34,841 nt of DNA from Lachnospiraceae bacterium (GCA_009911195.1 QXWV01000145.1:1-34841), one strand, 5' to 3'; counted from the stretch's first letter, positions 9,524-20,230 are shown. Notes: a model not told the origin generated them from the letters alone. Numbers and translations: made by a program.

Positions 9524-9688
9524 TTACTTTTGACTTTTTTCAAGACATTCATTGATAATCAGCTTTTGCACTCTGTCCTTAAAGGTTTTGTCAGTATCTT
9601 TACTGAAATGTACCTTGACGGTGTAAGTGGTGTTCCCCAACTTTCGCTTGAAACTGTGGGGCTGTTGCTCGTTTTTGGTTTCTGCCAT
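9524..9688 (-). CDS. TnpW-like small protein of the nested element
   Basis: The protein has 54 residues, from ATG 9688 preceded by AAAGGAG. An upstream extension to 9799 has no ribosome site and overlaps the terminator hairpin, so it was rejected. The core FKRKLGNTTYTVKVHFS, then TFKDRVQKLI, matches the outer TnpW (34378-34563: VKRIGNTTFDIHIHFS, then TFTDKVVRLI). Transposon-encoded TnpW proteins of this size accompany many Firmicutes elements; their role is not established. It is the last gene, about 30 bp from the element end. Confidence 0.75.
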   Translation of the reverse strand: MAETKNEQQPHSFKRKLGNTTYTVKVHFSKDTDKTFKDRVQKLIINECLEKSQK

Positions 9689-9707
9689 ATTCTCTGCTCC
9701 TTTACAT

Positions 9708-9742
9708 AAAAATAGAGCGCATAGACTGGTTTCTATACGCTC
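9708..9742 (-). terminator. Intrinsic terminator
   Basis: On the minus strand AGAGCGTATAGA pairs with TCTATGCGCTCT and is followed by ATTTTTAT. It lies after the 138-residue ORF and just before TnpW, and should insulate the two. Confidence 0.7.
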
Positions 9743-9814
9743 TGACGCTGTGTTATATTCCTTATTCAGTTGTGATTGTGGTAATGGTTGTTTCGACAAA
9801 CTGGAAGTTGTCGC

Positions 9815-10231
9815 TCAATCGTAATAATACATTGCTTTCTCATATAATTGCCTGCATTGATACTCATCACCATATGACAGACAATCATCGGCATAAGATA
9901 AGGTAAAAAAAGGTTCCTCTTTACATATATGCTGGGGTAACTTCTTCCATAAGGAGTACATCTTTTTTGCAAAAACTTCAATACTAATATTTTTATATAT
10001 CTGCTGCAACGATTTCATTAATATTTTCCCAAAATATTCAGAATCCAATTCACTCCTATACATGACAGAGATACTATGCAAAACAGCCTCTTTCGGCCTC
10101 ATCATTTCTAAGGAAAGATACTCTTCGTTCTCCAGATTTTCTATAAAAAGCATATCCAATGTATCTGCATATGAAGCCCACACATCAAAACCTTCACTAT
10201 ATAAAAGTGCGTACACAAATAGTTTCTCCAT
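9815..10231 (-). CDS. Hypothetical protein, 138 aa, possible cargo or immunity-type protein
   Basis: The start is ATG at 10231 with GTGGAG eight bases upstream; an in-frame ATG six codons earlier lacks a site. The protein is acidic and aromatic-rich with a helical pattern (MEKLFVYALLYSEGFDVWASYADTLDML). It has no signal peptide, membrane segment or known motif. The region is visibly more AT-rich than the neighbouring relaxase gene, which suggests separate acquisition. Small acidic soluble orphan proteins in cargo positions are often immunity-like, but this is only a guess from size and composition. I do not recognise the family. Confidence 0.65.
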   Translation of the reverse strand: MEKLFVYALLYSEGFDVWASYADTLDMLFIENLENEEYLSLEMMRPKEAVLHSISVMYRSELDSEYFGKILMKSLQQIYKNISIEVFAKKMYSLWKKLPQHICKEEPFFTLSYADDCLSYGDEYQCRQLYEKAMYYYD

Positions 10232-10312
10232 TGAATATACTCCACACACAGATTCCGATTTGTACCTTTAACAGAATACCACAATCACACCCATATTTCT
10301 ATCAAATCTTCA

Positions 10313-11887
10313 TTAAATTTCTTCCTCCCTCTGCTTAGTCTTGCTTTGTTGTCTGTTATGCTGTCGGCTCTCATTCTGAAGCTCCCTCTCAAGGTTCTTC
10401 TTGTTATAGCCGATTACCTCCGCATAAGCTAATTCTGTTGCGGTCTTGGTCTGCTCCTTGCCGACACTGTCATACTCGGCTTGCAAGGACTGTATCTCGG
10501 CTTTCCACTGTTTCGGCGTTACCTTTTCGCCGTTCTGTAAAAGGCTCTGCATACGCTCCTTTAATTCTGGGTATTTCGATAAGCTGTCTTTATGCTCCTT
10601 ATCATACCGCATTTTCGCAAGTCCTTTTAATGACTGGCTCTCCTTATAGGTGGCTTGGATTGGTGCATAGAGGGCATACATTTTTGACAGTTCCTTTAAT
10701 CGGTTTAGTTTCTGCCCCTTTGACAAATGCACTGTTTCAAGCTGACTGTATTTCTGTTCCTTATCCGCTGTGAATTTCGCAAGGCTCTCAAAGCTGTCTA
10801 TCTTCCTTGTGGTGATGAAGTTCTCCGCATTGTCGGCTGACTGCAAGGCTGTCCTGTCAGTCATTTTTCTTAGGTGCTTTCCGCTGACAATCGGCAAATC
10901 AAGCCTGCCTTTCCGTTCCCTCACCTTCGCAATCATTTCCATGACTTCATTCATCACGCTGACCGCCGCATTTTTAATTTTGGCATACTGTGCGCTGTGT
11001 ACTTCCTGCCTGGCAAGCATAAGCATTTCTTTTGCCTGTTCCAACTCCTTATTATGCTTGATGATTTCCCGGTTGATATTGCCCCTCTCGGTCTGTATGC
11101 CTTTGCGTTCTAAAGCGTTGGCAACCGCCCCGATATGAATGGTCGGCTCTTTATCTATCCCCTGTTCTTTAAAAGAGCGGTGTTCCCAATGAAGTGCAAC
11201 CCCCAACCGCTCGTTGGCGGCGTTGATTGTGTCGGCTAAATCCTTCCGCCACTTTTTTGCGTTCTCCTGACTGCTCCAGTCTGTGCTGTCGGCGGTGTGG
11301 CATTTCCACTGTTTCCTGTTCCGCTTGTCAACTTTCTGCTGACCTGTCTTTTTATCAATCACGGGTATCTTTTCGCCGTTTTCGTCAAGGTCATAGATTT
11401 TCTTCTGTTTCGCTCCCCATTCCCCTTTTTCTGTAAGAGGGCGCATGGTAAGCAGTACATGGATATGAAGATTGCGCTGTCCTTTATCGTTCTCGCTGTC
11501 ATGGATTGCCCAGTCTGCACACATTCCCTTGTCAACAAAATTCCTCTGGACGTAATCCCTCACAACTTCCTCCGCAAGCTCATAACTCCATTCGTTGGGG
11601 AGTGACGCTTTTAACATCCTCGCAAGCTGTGCATCCTGCCTTTTCTCCGCCAGTTCGACGGCGTTCCATAAAGCCGCCCTGTCTGCATACTCTCTGGGCG
11701 CATTGGGCGGGAGGAGGATTTCGCTGTGGACTAAATCCTCATGGTATTTGGGGCGGTAGGTCTGCCCGTCAAACTCATTAAAAAGGACGCTCCTGCTGAC
11801 ATAAGAAGCCTTTTCAACTGCCGACTGCCCCTTGCTCCGCCTGACTATGGAGAAACGTGTGCTTGCCTGTTTCGTGATATTATCCAT
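10313..11887 (-). CDS. mobA: MobA/MobL-type (MobQ) relaxase
   Basis: The predicted DNA-nicking and strand-transfer enzyme of the nested element has 524 residues from ATG 11887; an upstream GTG at 11896 is less likely. The N-terminal relaxase domain shows a candidate catalytic tyrosine (Y29 in ASYVSRS). The metal-binding histidine triad is H129, H141 and H143 (WAIHD, then NLHIHVLL). The C-terminal half is a long charged coiled coil with KQREEEI at the end. The gene lies directly downstream of a run of seven hairpins (candidate oriT) and of a DUF3847-like gene, the usual partner. It should mobilise the element using the ICE's transfer channel. Confidence 0.92.
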   Translation of the reverse strand: MDNITKQASTRFSIVRRSKGQSAVEKASYVSRSVLFNEFDGQTYRPKYHEDLVHSEILLPPNAPREYADRAALWNAVELAEKRQDAQLARMLKASLPNEWSYELAEEVVRDYVQRNFVDKGMCADWAIHDSENDKGQRNLHIHVLLTMRPLTEKGEWGAKQKKIYDLDENGEKIPVIDKKTGQQKVDKRNRKQWKCHTADSTDWSSQENAKKWRKDLADTINAANERLGVALHWEHRSFKEQGIDKEPTIHIGAVANALERKGIQTERGNINREIIKHNKELEQAKEMLMLARQEVHSAQYAKIKNAAVSVMNEVMEMIAKVRERKGRLDLPIVSGKHLRKMTDRTALQSADNAENFITTRKIDSFESLAKFTADKEQKYSQLETVHLSKGQKLNRLKELSKMYALYAPIQATYKESQSLKGLAKMRYDKEHKDSLSKYPELKERMQSLLQNGEKVTPKQWKAEIQSLQAEYDSVGKEQTKTATELAYAEVIGYNKKNLERELQNESRQHNRQQSKTKQREEEI

Positions 11888-11949
11888 ACGCAACACCTAC
11901 ATTCTGCCGATAGTGTGTCGGGGTGCATGGATAGACTTTGTGGGCAGAT

Positions 11950-12159
11950 AAAAGCCGCTTTTTGGCTTTTGTCTGAACGCAAAGTACACTAGGGGGTAGG
12001 GGCGGCTCTTTCGCCCCGATGGGGGATTGTAGCTCCCCCATGTGCGCCCGCCTTTGGCGCACCGCCCTCTGCAAGAGTCCATGCAAGTGAAACTTGCCCC
12101 TCGGAGAGCGCACATACCACCTCTGGTGGTATATCTGTGCGCACCCTGTAAACAGGGTG
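11950..12159. promoter_or_regulatory. oriT: Candidate oriT: seven consecutive hairpins
   Basis: This is the 309-bp gene-free stretch between the relaxase and the DUF3847-like gene. Hairpins are at 11950-11970, 11999-12017, 12019-12041 (ATGGGGGA/TCCCCCAT), 12042-12062 (GTGCGCC/GGCGCAC), 12083-12097, 12108-12142 (two-part stem) and 12142-12159 (CACCCTG/CAGGGTG). GTGCGCCC at 12042-12049, directly after the third inverted repeat, matches the core I recall for RSF1010-type MobQ nic sites (TAAGTGCGCCC). Position and architecture support an origin of transfer; the nick position is inferred. Confidence 0.65.
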
Positions 12160-12196
12160 AATATATTGCCTTGGCTTTCCGATGTTTTCGCCTTTA

Positions 12197-12538
12197 TCAT
12201 TCCGTACCGCCCTCGCTTTCATTCCCGGCATTGGCAAGCGTGGATTGTGGAGAAGCGGTTTCCCGGCTCTCCGATTTGAGTTTAGAGATAATCTGCTGAC
12301 ACTCCCTTGTCTGCAAGGCAACTGATAAGATGCGGTTTAACTCCGCTTCATCATAGCTGTAGCACTCCGGGAAATACTTCACGATAATGCCGCCCATGAT
12401 ATACTTGTGGTGGTTCTCGGCTTTGCGTTTCTTCTCGCTCTGCTTTTTCTTTTCGTTGGCGACACGCTGTTTCGCCTGTTCCAATGCCTGCAATGCCTTT
12501 TCTAAGTTCCTGCTTGCTTCGTTCCTGCTCTCAATCAT
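12197..12538 (-). CDS. DUF3847-like mobilization accessory protein
   Basis: The protein has 113 residues. A charged N-terminal coiled coil is rich in K, E and Q (ALEQAKQRVANEKKKQSEKKRKAE), followed by HKYIMGGIIVKYFPECYSYDEAELNRIL. The pattern fits small DUF3847-type proteins that precede MobA/MobL relaxases, where they probably assist at oriT. The gene is separated from the relaxase by the hairpin cluster. A strong terminator lies upstream, so it probably has its own promoter, which I could not pinpoint. Confidence 0.75.
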   Translation of the reverse strand: MIESRNEASRNLEKALQALEQAKQRVANEKKKQSEKKRKAENHHKYIMGGIIVKYFPECYSYDEAELNRILSVALQTRECQQIISKLKSESRETASPQSTLANAGNESEGGTE

Positions 12539-12582
12539 TCCTGATACCTTGTCCTTTCTGTGCTGTGTTAGTGGTTGCTGAA

Positions 12583-12625
12583 AATAAAAAAGGTAGCCGC
12601 TTTTCCGTCAGGATAAACCGCTACC
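12583..12625 (-). terminator. Intrinsic terminator between cargo operon and mob genes
   Basis: On the minus strand GGTAGCGG pairs with the CGGCTACC region (arms at 12592-12597 and 12620-12625) and is followed by TTTTTTATTTT. It closes the operon ending at 12658 and separates it from the mobilization genes. Confidence 0.8.
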
Positions 12626-12657
12626 ATAGGTATACGATATTCAGTTTTTATATTATT

Positions 12658-12948
12658 TTACTGCTGATGTGCGATTTGCCTGATTTCAGTCATAAGCCTT
12701 ATCCCGTCTTTCATCCCTAACCGGTAGGCAACTGCCCCGTAAACCGCCCCGCATTGGTTGTCAGCTGAAATTGCCCGGTCAATGGTCAGCCGCTGTGCCT
12801 TATCCAGTCCTAGCTTCTTCAACTCATCAAACGCAATATCCTGCTGTTTTACTGCATCCCGGTATTCCCGGTCTTTTCTAAGTACCCTGTCAATATCCCT
12901 TCCCATTCTCTGTGATGCGATTCTGTCCAGTAATTTTCCTCGTTTCAT
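12658..12948 (-). CDS. Small hypothetical protein, last gene of the cargo operon
   Basis: The product has 96 residues from ATG 12948 with AAGGAG upstream; a longer frame to 13065 overlaps the previous gene and lacks a site. The basic N-terminus is KRGKLLDRIASQRMGRDIDR. A helical core follows, then IDRAISADNQCGAVYGAVAYRLGMKDGIRLM. The latter resembles the C-terminal region of DUF6809-type small proteins, by recollection only. It lies 22 bp after the third paralogue gene and before a strong terminator. Function unknown. Confidence 0.65.
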   Translation of the reverse strand: MKRGKLLDRIASQRMGRDIDRVLRKDREYRDAVKQQDIAFDELKKLGLDKAQRLTIDRAISADNQCGAVYGAVAYRLGMKDGIRLMTEIRQIAHQQ

Positions 12949-12970
12949 TCCTCTCTCCTTGCTATTGATT

Positions 12971-13357
12971 TTACAGACCGCCACTGCTCTTTTCTTTAAA
13001 GCATTGACGCTTTTCCATGAGTTCCGCTTTCTTCTCGCCGGAAAGCCTGCTAAATACATCATCATAGTTAATATCCCTTATGCCCATTTCCCTCGCCAGT
13101 ATGATAAGCTGTGAATGAAGCCATTCCTCCCATAAGTCCTCAAACAATGCCCCGCTGTCCGTAAATGTCACGGCATCCTCAAATCCTGTTGGGTATGTAT
13201 AGTATTGCAACTTTACGAAGCCGAACTTCCCGGCATCCACTACAACTATCTCGTCCTGTTCAAGTTCTGTAAATGCGTCTGCCACTTTCCGGCATTTCCT
13301 ACGTTCATCCTCTGTAATGTATGTCTGGTCTGCCGGGGAATTTTTTACTGTACACAT
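12971..13357 (-). CDS. Paralogue 3 of a tandem unknown family
   Basis: This 128-residue acidic soluble protein starts at ATG 13357 and overlaps the preceding gene by 13 bp. It shares the order of conserved blocks with its two neighbours: YITEDERRKCRKVADAFTEL, then VVDAGKFGFVKLQYY, a short TFTDSGALFEDLW block, and a C-terminal EKKAELMEKRQCF. It is the most diverged copy: it lacks the TPVLGTPL-like segment (here ILAREMGI) and has a shorter first linker. No enzyme motif or membrane segment is visible. Function unknown. Confidence 0.8.
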   Translation of the reverse strand: MCTVKNSPADQTYITEDERRKCRKVADAFTELEQDEIVVVDAGKFGFVKLQYYTYPTGFEDAVTFTDSGALFEDLWEEWLHSQLIILAREMGIRDINYDDVFSRLSGEKKAELMEKRQCFKEKSSGGL

Positions 13358-13785
13358 TCCCTTGTCTGCCCTCCTTTATTTTCCGATTTGGATATGCCCC
13401 CGCTCTTTTTCACGAAATAATCCCTCTTTTCCATGAGTTCTTTTTTCTTTTCTTCCGGCAGACGCTCAAATATTTCATCATAGTCAAGCTCCGCAAGCGG
13501 CGTACCTAACACGGGGGTTAAAATCTCATGTTCATACCATATCCGCCAGAGTTCTTCAAACAGTTCCGCACTGTCTGAAAACACCTCGGCAGAATCGAAG
13601 CCTTCCCCTTCATCGAACCATTGCAAGCGGACAAATCCAAACCTCCCGGCATCCGCAACCATTACATCCGTCATTTCATAAAGTTCTGTAAATGCATCCG
13701 CCACTTTCCGGCACTTCACATATTCATCCTCCGTAATATAAATCCGTCCTGCCGGGGCATTTCCCGTACCCGATTTCAGTTCCAT
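13345..13785 (-). CDS. Paralogue 2 of a tandem unknown family
   Basis: The product has 146 residues from ATG 13785, preceded by AAAGGAG and overlapping the 71-residue gene by 10 bp. The shared blocks are YITEDEYVKCRKVADAFTELYE, VADAGRFGFVRLQWF, FSDSAELFEELW, TPVLGTPLAELDYDEIFERLPEEKK and LMEKRDYFVKKSG. An extra C-terminal tail carries KSENKGGQTRECVQ. The blocks match paralogue 1 more closely than paralogue 3, consistent with stepwise tandem duplication. Confidence 0.8.
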   Translation of the reverse strand: MELKSGTGNAPAGRIYITEDEYVKCRKVADAFTELYEMTDVMVADAGRFGFVRLQWFDEGEGFDSAEVFSDSAELFEELWRIWYEHEILTPVLGTPLAELDYDEIFERLPEEKKKELMEKRDYFVKKSGGISKSENKGGQTRECVQ

Positions 13786-13991
13786 TTAATCGCTCCTTTC
13801 TCCATTCCTTCAATCACGTTTTCAAGGAAGTCCAGTTTTGCTTCTATCTCTGCCTTATGTACGGCGGCAACGGCAAACTGTAGGATGTCTTTTTCTCCCC
13901 AACCGTTTACCTTGCCGAACCGCTTCGCCAATGCCGCCAGACGTTCCTCCTGGCTGTCCTCCACTATGAATGTTAGTTCAAAGAACTTCAT
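13776..13991 (-). CDS. Small protein, 71 aa, inserted between paralogues
   Basis: ATG at 13991 follows the previous stop by one base, with GAGAGGAG upstream. The sequence has a beta-strand-like N-terminus (KFFELTFIVEDSQEERLAALA) and a helical, amphipathic remainder (FAVAAVHKAEIEAKLDFLENVIEGMEKG). The size and strand-helix-helix pattern are reminiscent of small ribbon-helix-helix proteins, but this is not diagnostic. It is translationally coupled on both sides. Function unknown. Confidence 0.7.
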   Translation of the reverse strand: MKFFELTFIVEDSQEERLAALAKRFGKVNGWGEKDILQFAVAAVHKAEIEAKLDFLENVIEGMEKGAIKWN

Positions 13992-13992
13992 T

Positions 13993-14379
13993 TCACAAGT
14001 TCTCCTCTCTGGAAAGCTCCACTCCGCTCATCTCCCTAAAATAATCCCGTCTTGCCATGATTTCTTCCTGTTTCTCTTTAGGCAGACGCTTATATATTTC
14101 TTTATAATCCAAATCCACAAGCGGCGTACCCAGAACCGTTGTCAGCAACTGGTCATACATCCAGTCAAACCATAAATCGTTAAATAATGATTCACTGTTT
14201 CTGTAAGTCACTGCCGTATCAAATCCAACAGGCAGCTTGTAATACTGCAACTTCACAAAACCATACTTTCCGGCATCAATAACGGCAATGTCCGTCCTCT
14301 CATATAATTCTTCAAAGGCTTCTGCAACTTTTTGGCATTTCTTCCGTTCTTCATCCGTAATGTAGCTTCCCTTTCCCAT
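13993..14379 (-). CDS. Paralogue 1 of a tandem unknown family
   Basis: The product has 128 residues. ATG at 14379 is preferred over ATG 14397 because AAAGGAG lies eight bases before it. The blocks are YITDEERKKCQKVAEAFEELYE, VIDAGKYGFVKLQYY, YRNSESLFNDLW, TTVLGTPLVDLDYKEIYKRL and IMARRDYFREMSG. It is the first gene of a five-gene operon (three paralogues and two other small proteins) running from 14379 to 12658. The operon is divergent from an XRE repressor-like gene, which suggests the family is under that regulator. Function unknown. Confidence 0.8.
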   Translation of the reverse strand: MGKGSYITDEERKKCQKVAEAFEELYERTDIAVIDAGKYGFVKLQYYKLPVGFDTAVTYRNSESLFNDLWFDWMYDQLLTTVLGTPLVDLDYKEIYKRLPKEKQEEIMARRDYFREMSGVELSREENL

Positions 14380-14397
14380 GCCCCCTTCTCCTTTCAT

Positions 14398-14517
14398 TTG
14401 TATAACTTCCTATCTTTGTTAGATTATACTTGTTTGCTTATCCATAACATATTATAACTGATTTTGCAGTAATAAAAAAGATATAATATACCTAACATAT
14501 GTAAGGAGGTGTCTATA
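14398..14517. promoter_or_regulatory. Divergent promoter region with operator-like repeats
   Basis: A TATAAT box at 14482-14487 serves the plus-strand XRE gene, and another on the minus strand (14423-14428) serves the paralogue operon; both lack a strong -35 box. CCTAACAT/ATGTAAGG at 14491-14506 is a near palindrome between the -10 and the ribosome site. TAACATAT occurs at 14445-14452 and again at 14493-14500. These are plausible operators for the adjacent XRE protein. Confidence 0.55.
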
Positions 14518-14739
14518 TTGAACGGAACACGGGGTACTATCGAAATTCACCTGAAGGAATTACTCGAAGAAGCAGGGCTGAGCAAAAACAAGTTTTGCCA
14601 AAGAGCAGAATTGCAACGTTCACAACTTAATGGTTATCTCAACAACACGATTACCAGATTAGACATTGATGTGCTGATAAGGATATGTGATACTCTGGAC
14701 TGCTCCATTTCAGACTTGCTTGAATATAAACCCGGTTAA
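14518..14739 (+). CDS. XRE-family regulator, divergent
   Basis: This is the only plus-strand gene that is convincingly real. The TTG start at 14518 is chosen because AAGGAGG lies at 14503-14509; the longer frame from GTG 14509 would start inside that site. The 73-residue product is one HTH domain: IEIHLKELLEEAGLSKNKFC, then QRAELQRSQLNGYLNN and LDIDVLIRICDTLDCSISDLL. It is a single-domain repressor probably controlling itself and the divergent cargo operon. A bidirectional terminator follows. Confidence 0.85.
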   Translation: MNGTRGTIEIHLKELLEEAGLSKNKFCQRAELQRSQLNGYLNNTITRLDIDVLIRICDTLDCSISDLLEYKPG

Positions 14740-14775
14740 AGGAACAATGCCCCGCAAAGAGTATTGTTCTTTTAT
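14736..14775. terminator. Bidirectional intrinsic terminator
   Basis: AAAGGAACAAT pairs with ATTGTTCTTTT across a 14-base loop and is followed by ATTTTGC on the plus strand. It lies between two convergent genes (14739 and 14772) and can serve both. Confidence 0.75.
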
Positions 14776-14984
14776 TTTGCAACAATCCCCCCTATCGCAG
14801 TAATAAATTCTTCGGGAGAGGGGATTGTATCTTCTCCGAAAATATCGTTCCATTTCCCCCTTGTTTCTCTGTTGTTGTAACCTTCCACGATTGCCTTGCT
14901 CATTTCTTCCCTGACTTCGCTTACCCTGATTCCTTCCCTTTTGGCTATCTTTGCAATAACCCTTCTCGCAATTTTTCTGTTCAT
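14772..14984 (-). CDS. Small HTH-like protein resembling the Spo0A C-terminal domain
   Basis: The 70-residue basic protein starts at ATG 14984 with AAAGGAG upstream. The helices are IARRVIAKIAKREGIRVSEVREEM, then KAIVEGYNN and a conserved-looking IPSPEEFITAIGGIV. Small proteins of this pattern in Firmicutes elements are commonly annotated as Spo0A C-terminal-like DNA-binding domains; that is recollection, not a search. A good sigma-70-type promoter lies upstream. It is convergent with the XRE gene. Confidence 0.7.
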   Translation of the reverse strand: MNRKIARRVIAKIAKREGIRVSEVREEMSKAIVEGYNNRETRGKWNDIFGEDTIPSPEEFITAIGGIVAK

Positions 14985-15033
14985 TTTTTCTCCTTTCTTG
15001 TGTAACTTCTTATAGTTATCTTTCTACCTATAA

Positions 15034-15063
15034 ATTCTATGGTAAGCACTACATATAAGTCAA
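15034..15063 (-). promoter_or_regulatory. Sigma-A promoter for the 70-aa gene
   Basis: On the minus strand TTGACT (15058-15063) and TAGAAT (15034-15039) are 18 bp apart. They lie 50-80 bp upstream of the ATG at 14984, in an AT-rich gap that holds no other gene. Confidence 0.6.
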
Positions 15064-15088
15064 CGTAATTCCGCCGCAAGTTTTGATA

Positions 15089-15403
15089 TTATTCGACATG
15101 GTATGTGTTCTTCTCTTTCTTACGGCTGTTATCAGTGGAATTTATCTGTGTCATTCTCACTCTTGCCCGCTCCCTTTGTTCTGCGCTTACCGCCCTCGGC
15201 TTCCGGTAACTGACGTATGATTTCGGGAAGGAATAGGTTCTCGACACTTCATCCTGATTTGTCAGGCTATATGTGCCGGGGAAGTCAGCAACAAGCGCAT
15301 CCAGTTTCCGCATGACCGCCTTATCCCTTGTATACAATGTGGCGGTCTGTTCCCCCGCATTATAATTAACAATCGTTTCCTGTTCGTACCGTGTCAGGTT
15401 CAT
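15089..15403 (-). CDS. Hypothetical protein, 104 aa
   Basis: It begins MNLTRYEQETIVNYNAGEQT, and overlaps the upstream gene by 4 bp (stop/start coupling). The N-terminal half looks like a small alpha-beta domain (TATLYTRDKAVMRKLDALV), then TYSFPKSYVSYRKPR and a basic, disordered tail. I recall the MNLTRYEQET... signature from many Firmicutes mobile elements, but no function is established. Possibly an accessory factor acting with the upstream protein. Confidence 0.75.
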   Translation of the reverse strand: MNLTRYEQETIVNYNAGEQTATLYTRDKAVMRKLDALVADFPGTYSLTNQDEVSRTYSFPKSYVSYRKPRAVSAEQRERARVRMTQINSTDNSRKKEKNTYHVE

Positions 15404-15996
15404 AACTCAATCCCCGCCTTTCTTTTCTGCTGTTTTCTTTCGGTAACTATCGGTTTTTTCTGCTGTTCCTTCGCCCTGGCTAACCTCGCCTTTATGGAAT
15501 GGTCACGCTCGGTCAGTTTCCGTCTTTTGGTGGTGGCTATTAGTTCCATACAGCTTTCTTCTGACAGGGAATTTAATTTCTTCAAAGTGGTGCTTACAAT
15601 CTGCTTTGTATTGCTGTCCTTTACTTGCGGAAGAATAGCTGATAAACTGGCACACGTTTCCGCTTTGCTCTGCTCGCCAAACTGATAGATTAAGTTGATT
15701 TCATCAGCGTTAAAAGGTATCTGAAAATTTGCGCCCTCACATAAACGCTCCACACCCACGCATTTAGGAATATTTCTTGTCAGTTCGTAATTATCCCTTG
15801 CTGTAATTGTTCCATGCCTGTCAGTCTGCCTTACCTCAACTTCACACTGGCTTTTCTGCTCTAACACAAGCCACTGGAATTTGTCGTTTTCTTTGGTAAA
15901 TACAGTCTGATGCGCATTGGAGTGTGTCTTACTGCGGATATATTTATTTGCGGTGCTGTAATAGTCTACAATCTGCTGTTCCTGTTTTCTGTTCAT
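15400..15996 (-). CDS. Hypothetical protein, 198 aa
   Basis: ATG at 15996 is chosen because GGGAGGG lies upstream. The longer frame to 16158 would add a highly basic stretch encoded by a pyrimidine-rich tract and has no ribosome site. The protein is soluble: an N-terminal mixed domain (QQIVDYYSTANKYIRSKTHS, then QWLVLEQKSQCEVEVRQTDR), a middle helical segment and a lysine-arginine-rich C-terminus (TTKRRKLTERDHSIKARLAR) that may bind nucleic acid. It is coupled to the 104-residue gene. I do not recognise it. Confidence 0.7.
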   Translation of the reverse strand: MNRKQEQQIVDYYSTANKYIRSKTHSNAHQTVFTKENDKFQWLVLEQKSQCEVEVRQTDRHGTITARDNYELTRNIPKCVGVERLCEGANFQIPFNADEINLIYQFGEQSKAETCASLSAILPQVKDSNTKQIVSTTLKKLNSLSEESCMELIATTKRRKLTERDHSIKARLARAKEQQKKPIVTERKQQKRKAGIEL

Positions 15997-16311
15997 GGTC
16001 TGCCCTCCCTGTGGTAGTACATCTATGGTTAGATGTATAAGTATTGATTGATATGATTGATTGATAACTAACCTATATTCTCTTTCTCTCTGTCTTTTAC
16101 TTTTCTTTGGTTCTTTCTTTTGCTTTTCTATCTCTCTTTCTCTTGCCTTGTCTGTCATGGAATGATGCGCCGCACAAAAGCATCCGTATTTTGGTGCTGA
16201 TTAGAGATTTTTCGCCCGTTAATTATTGAGCGCTTAAATTGTGCAATATCATAGATGAATATTTCCTTGCCCGTTGCAATTAAGGTTCTTTTTTCACGAT
16301 AATTACTGTAC

Positions 16312-16346
16312 AAAAAAAGCTATAACATTGCTGTCATAGCCTTTTT
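16312..16346 (-). terminator. Intrinsic terminator after the recombinase
   Basis: On the minus strand GGCTATGAC pairs with GTTATAGCT across a six-base loop and is followed by seven Ts. It lies 23 bp beyond the recombinase stop. Confidence 0.85.
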
Positions 16347-16368
16347 ATTGTGCAAGTCACTTGCTCTG

Positions 16369-19640
<3,272 letters not shown>

Positions 19641-19660
<20 letters not shown>

Positions 19661-20222
19661 TTTTTTTACCTCCTGTCAGTTCAATATCACATTCTACTTC
19701 GTTTCCCCATACATCAAACCCGTCTGTCTTTCTCCGGGCAAAAAGTTCTATCTTTGGCACATCTCCCATAAGCTGGTTGATCCTGTGATGCACCTCTATC
19801 GGTTTTCTGCTGTGTTCTTCAATATGTGACACAACTACCTGATGCACCCCTGCATTAACACGCTTTGGTGCGCCTTTTGTTGCTAAGATACAAAGCTCTG
19901 CATTGCTGCGTGTCCAGTATCCCATGCCCCAAAAGAGCGAGTCACTCTTTTTATTCTGCTTTACCCATAAAAACGCTACTGTCTTATAGGTAAATCCCCA
20001 TGCCTTTATCACTTCCAGTCCTTCCAAAAGGCAGGGGAATGTTACCCATAAAAATAAGGCACAGTCCTTGTCTGCAATGTCAGCAACTGGAAGCGCCTTT
20101 ATATCTTCTATGTCCATAGTGGGATAATGGCTCTCTGCACTTCTTCCCATACCCTTTTTAGAATACACCCTGTAATGCCAGGGAGGGTCCGCCAGAATAA
20201 CAGAATATTTCTTTTCTCCCAT
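19641..20222 (-). CDS. MT-A70 family adenine methyltransferase
   Basis: The 193-residue protein has DPPW at residues 12-15 (VILADPPWHY), the catalytic signature of MT-A70-type N6-adenine methyltransferases. Family-like blocks follow: LFLWVTFPCLLEGLEVIKAWGF, FWGMGYWTRSNAELCILATKG and a C-terminal RKPIEVHHRINQL with KIELFARR. ATG 20222 follows GAGGAGGAG. It starts 8 bp after the CD1107-like stop and overlaps topB by 20 bp, so it is cotranscribed with the transfer genes. The target, DNA or RNA, cannot be told; protection of transferred DNA from restriction is a reasonable inference. Confidence 0.9.
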
Positions 20223-20230
20223 GCTGCCAG

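Noticed and set aside
11880-12200. Minus-strand frames of 72-110 residues over the hairpin cluster
   Set aside because: Composition is driven by the inverted repeats, there is no credible start, and the region is better explained as oriT.
16038-16158. N-terminal extension of the 198-residue protein through a pyrimidine-rich tract
   Set aside because: The extension lacks a ribosome site, whereas ATG 15996 has GGGAGGG; the tract is probably untranslated leader.
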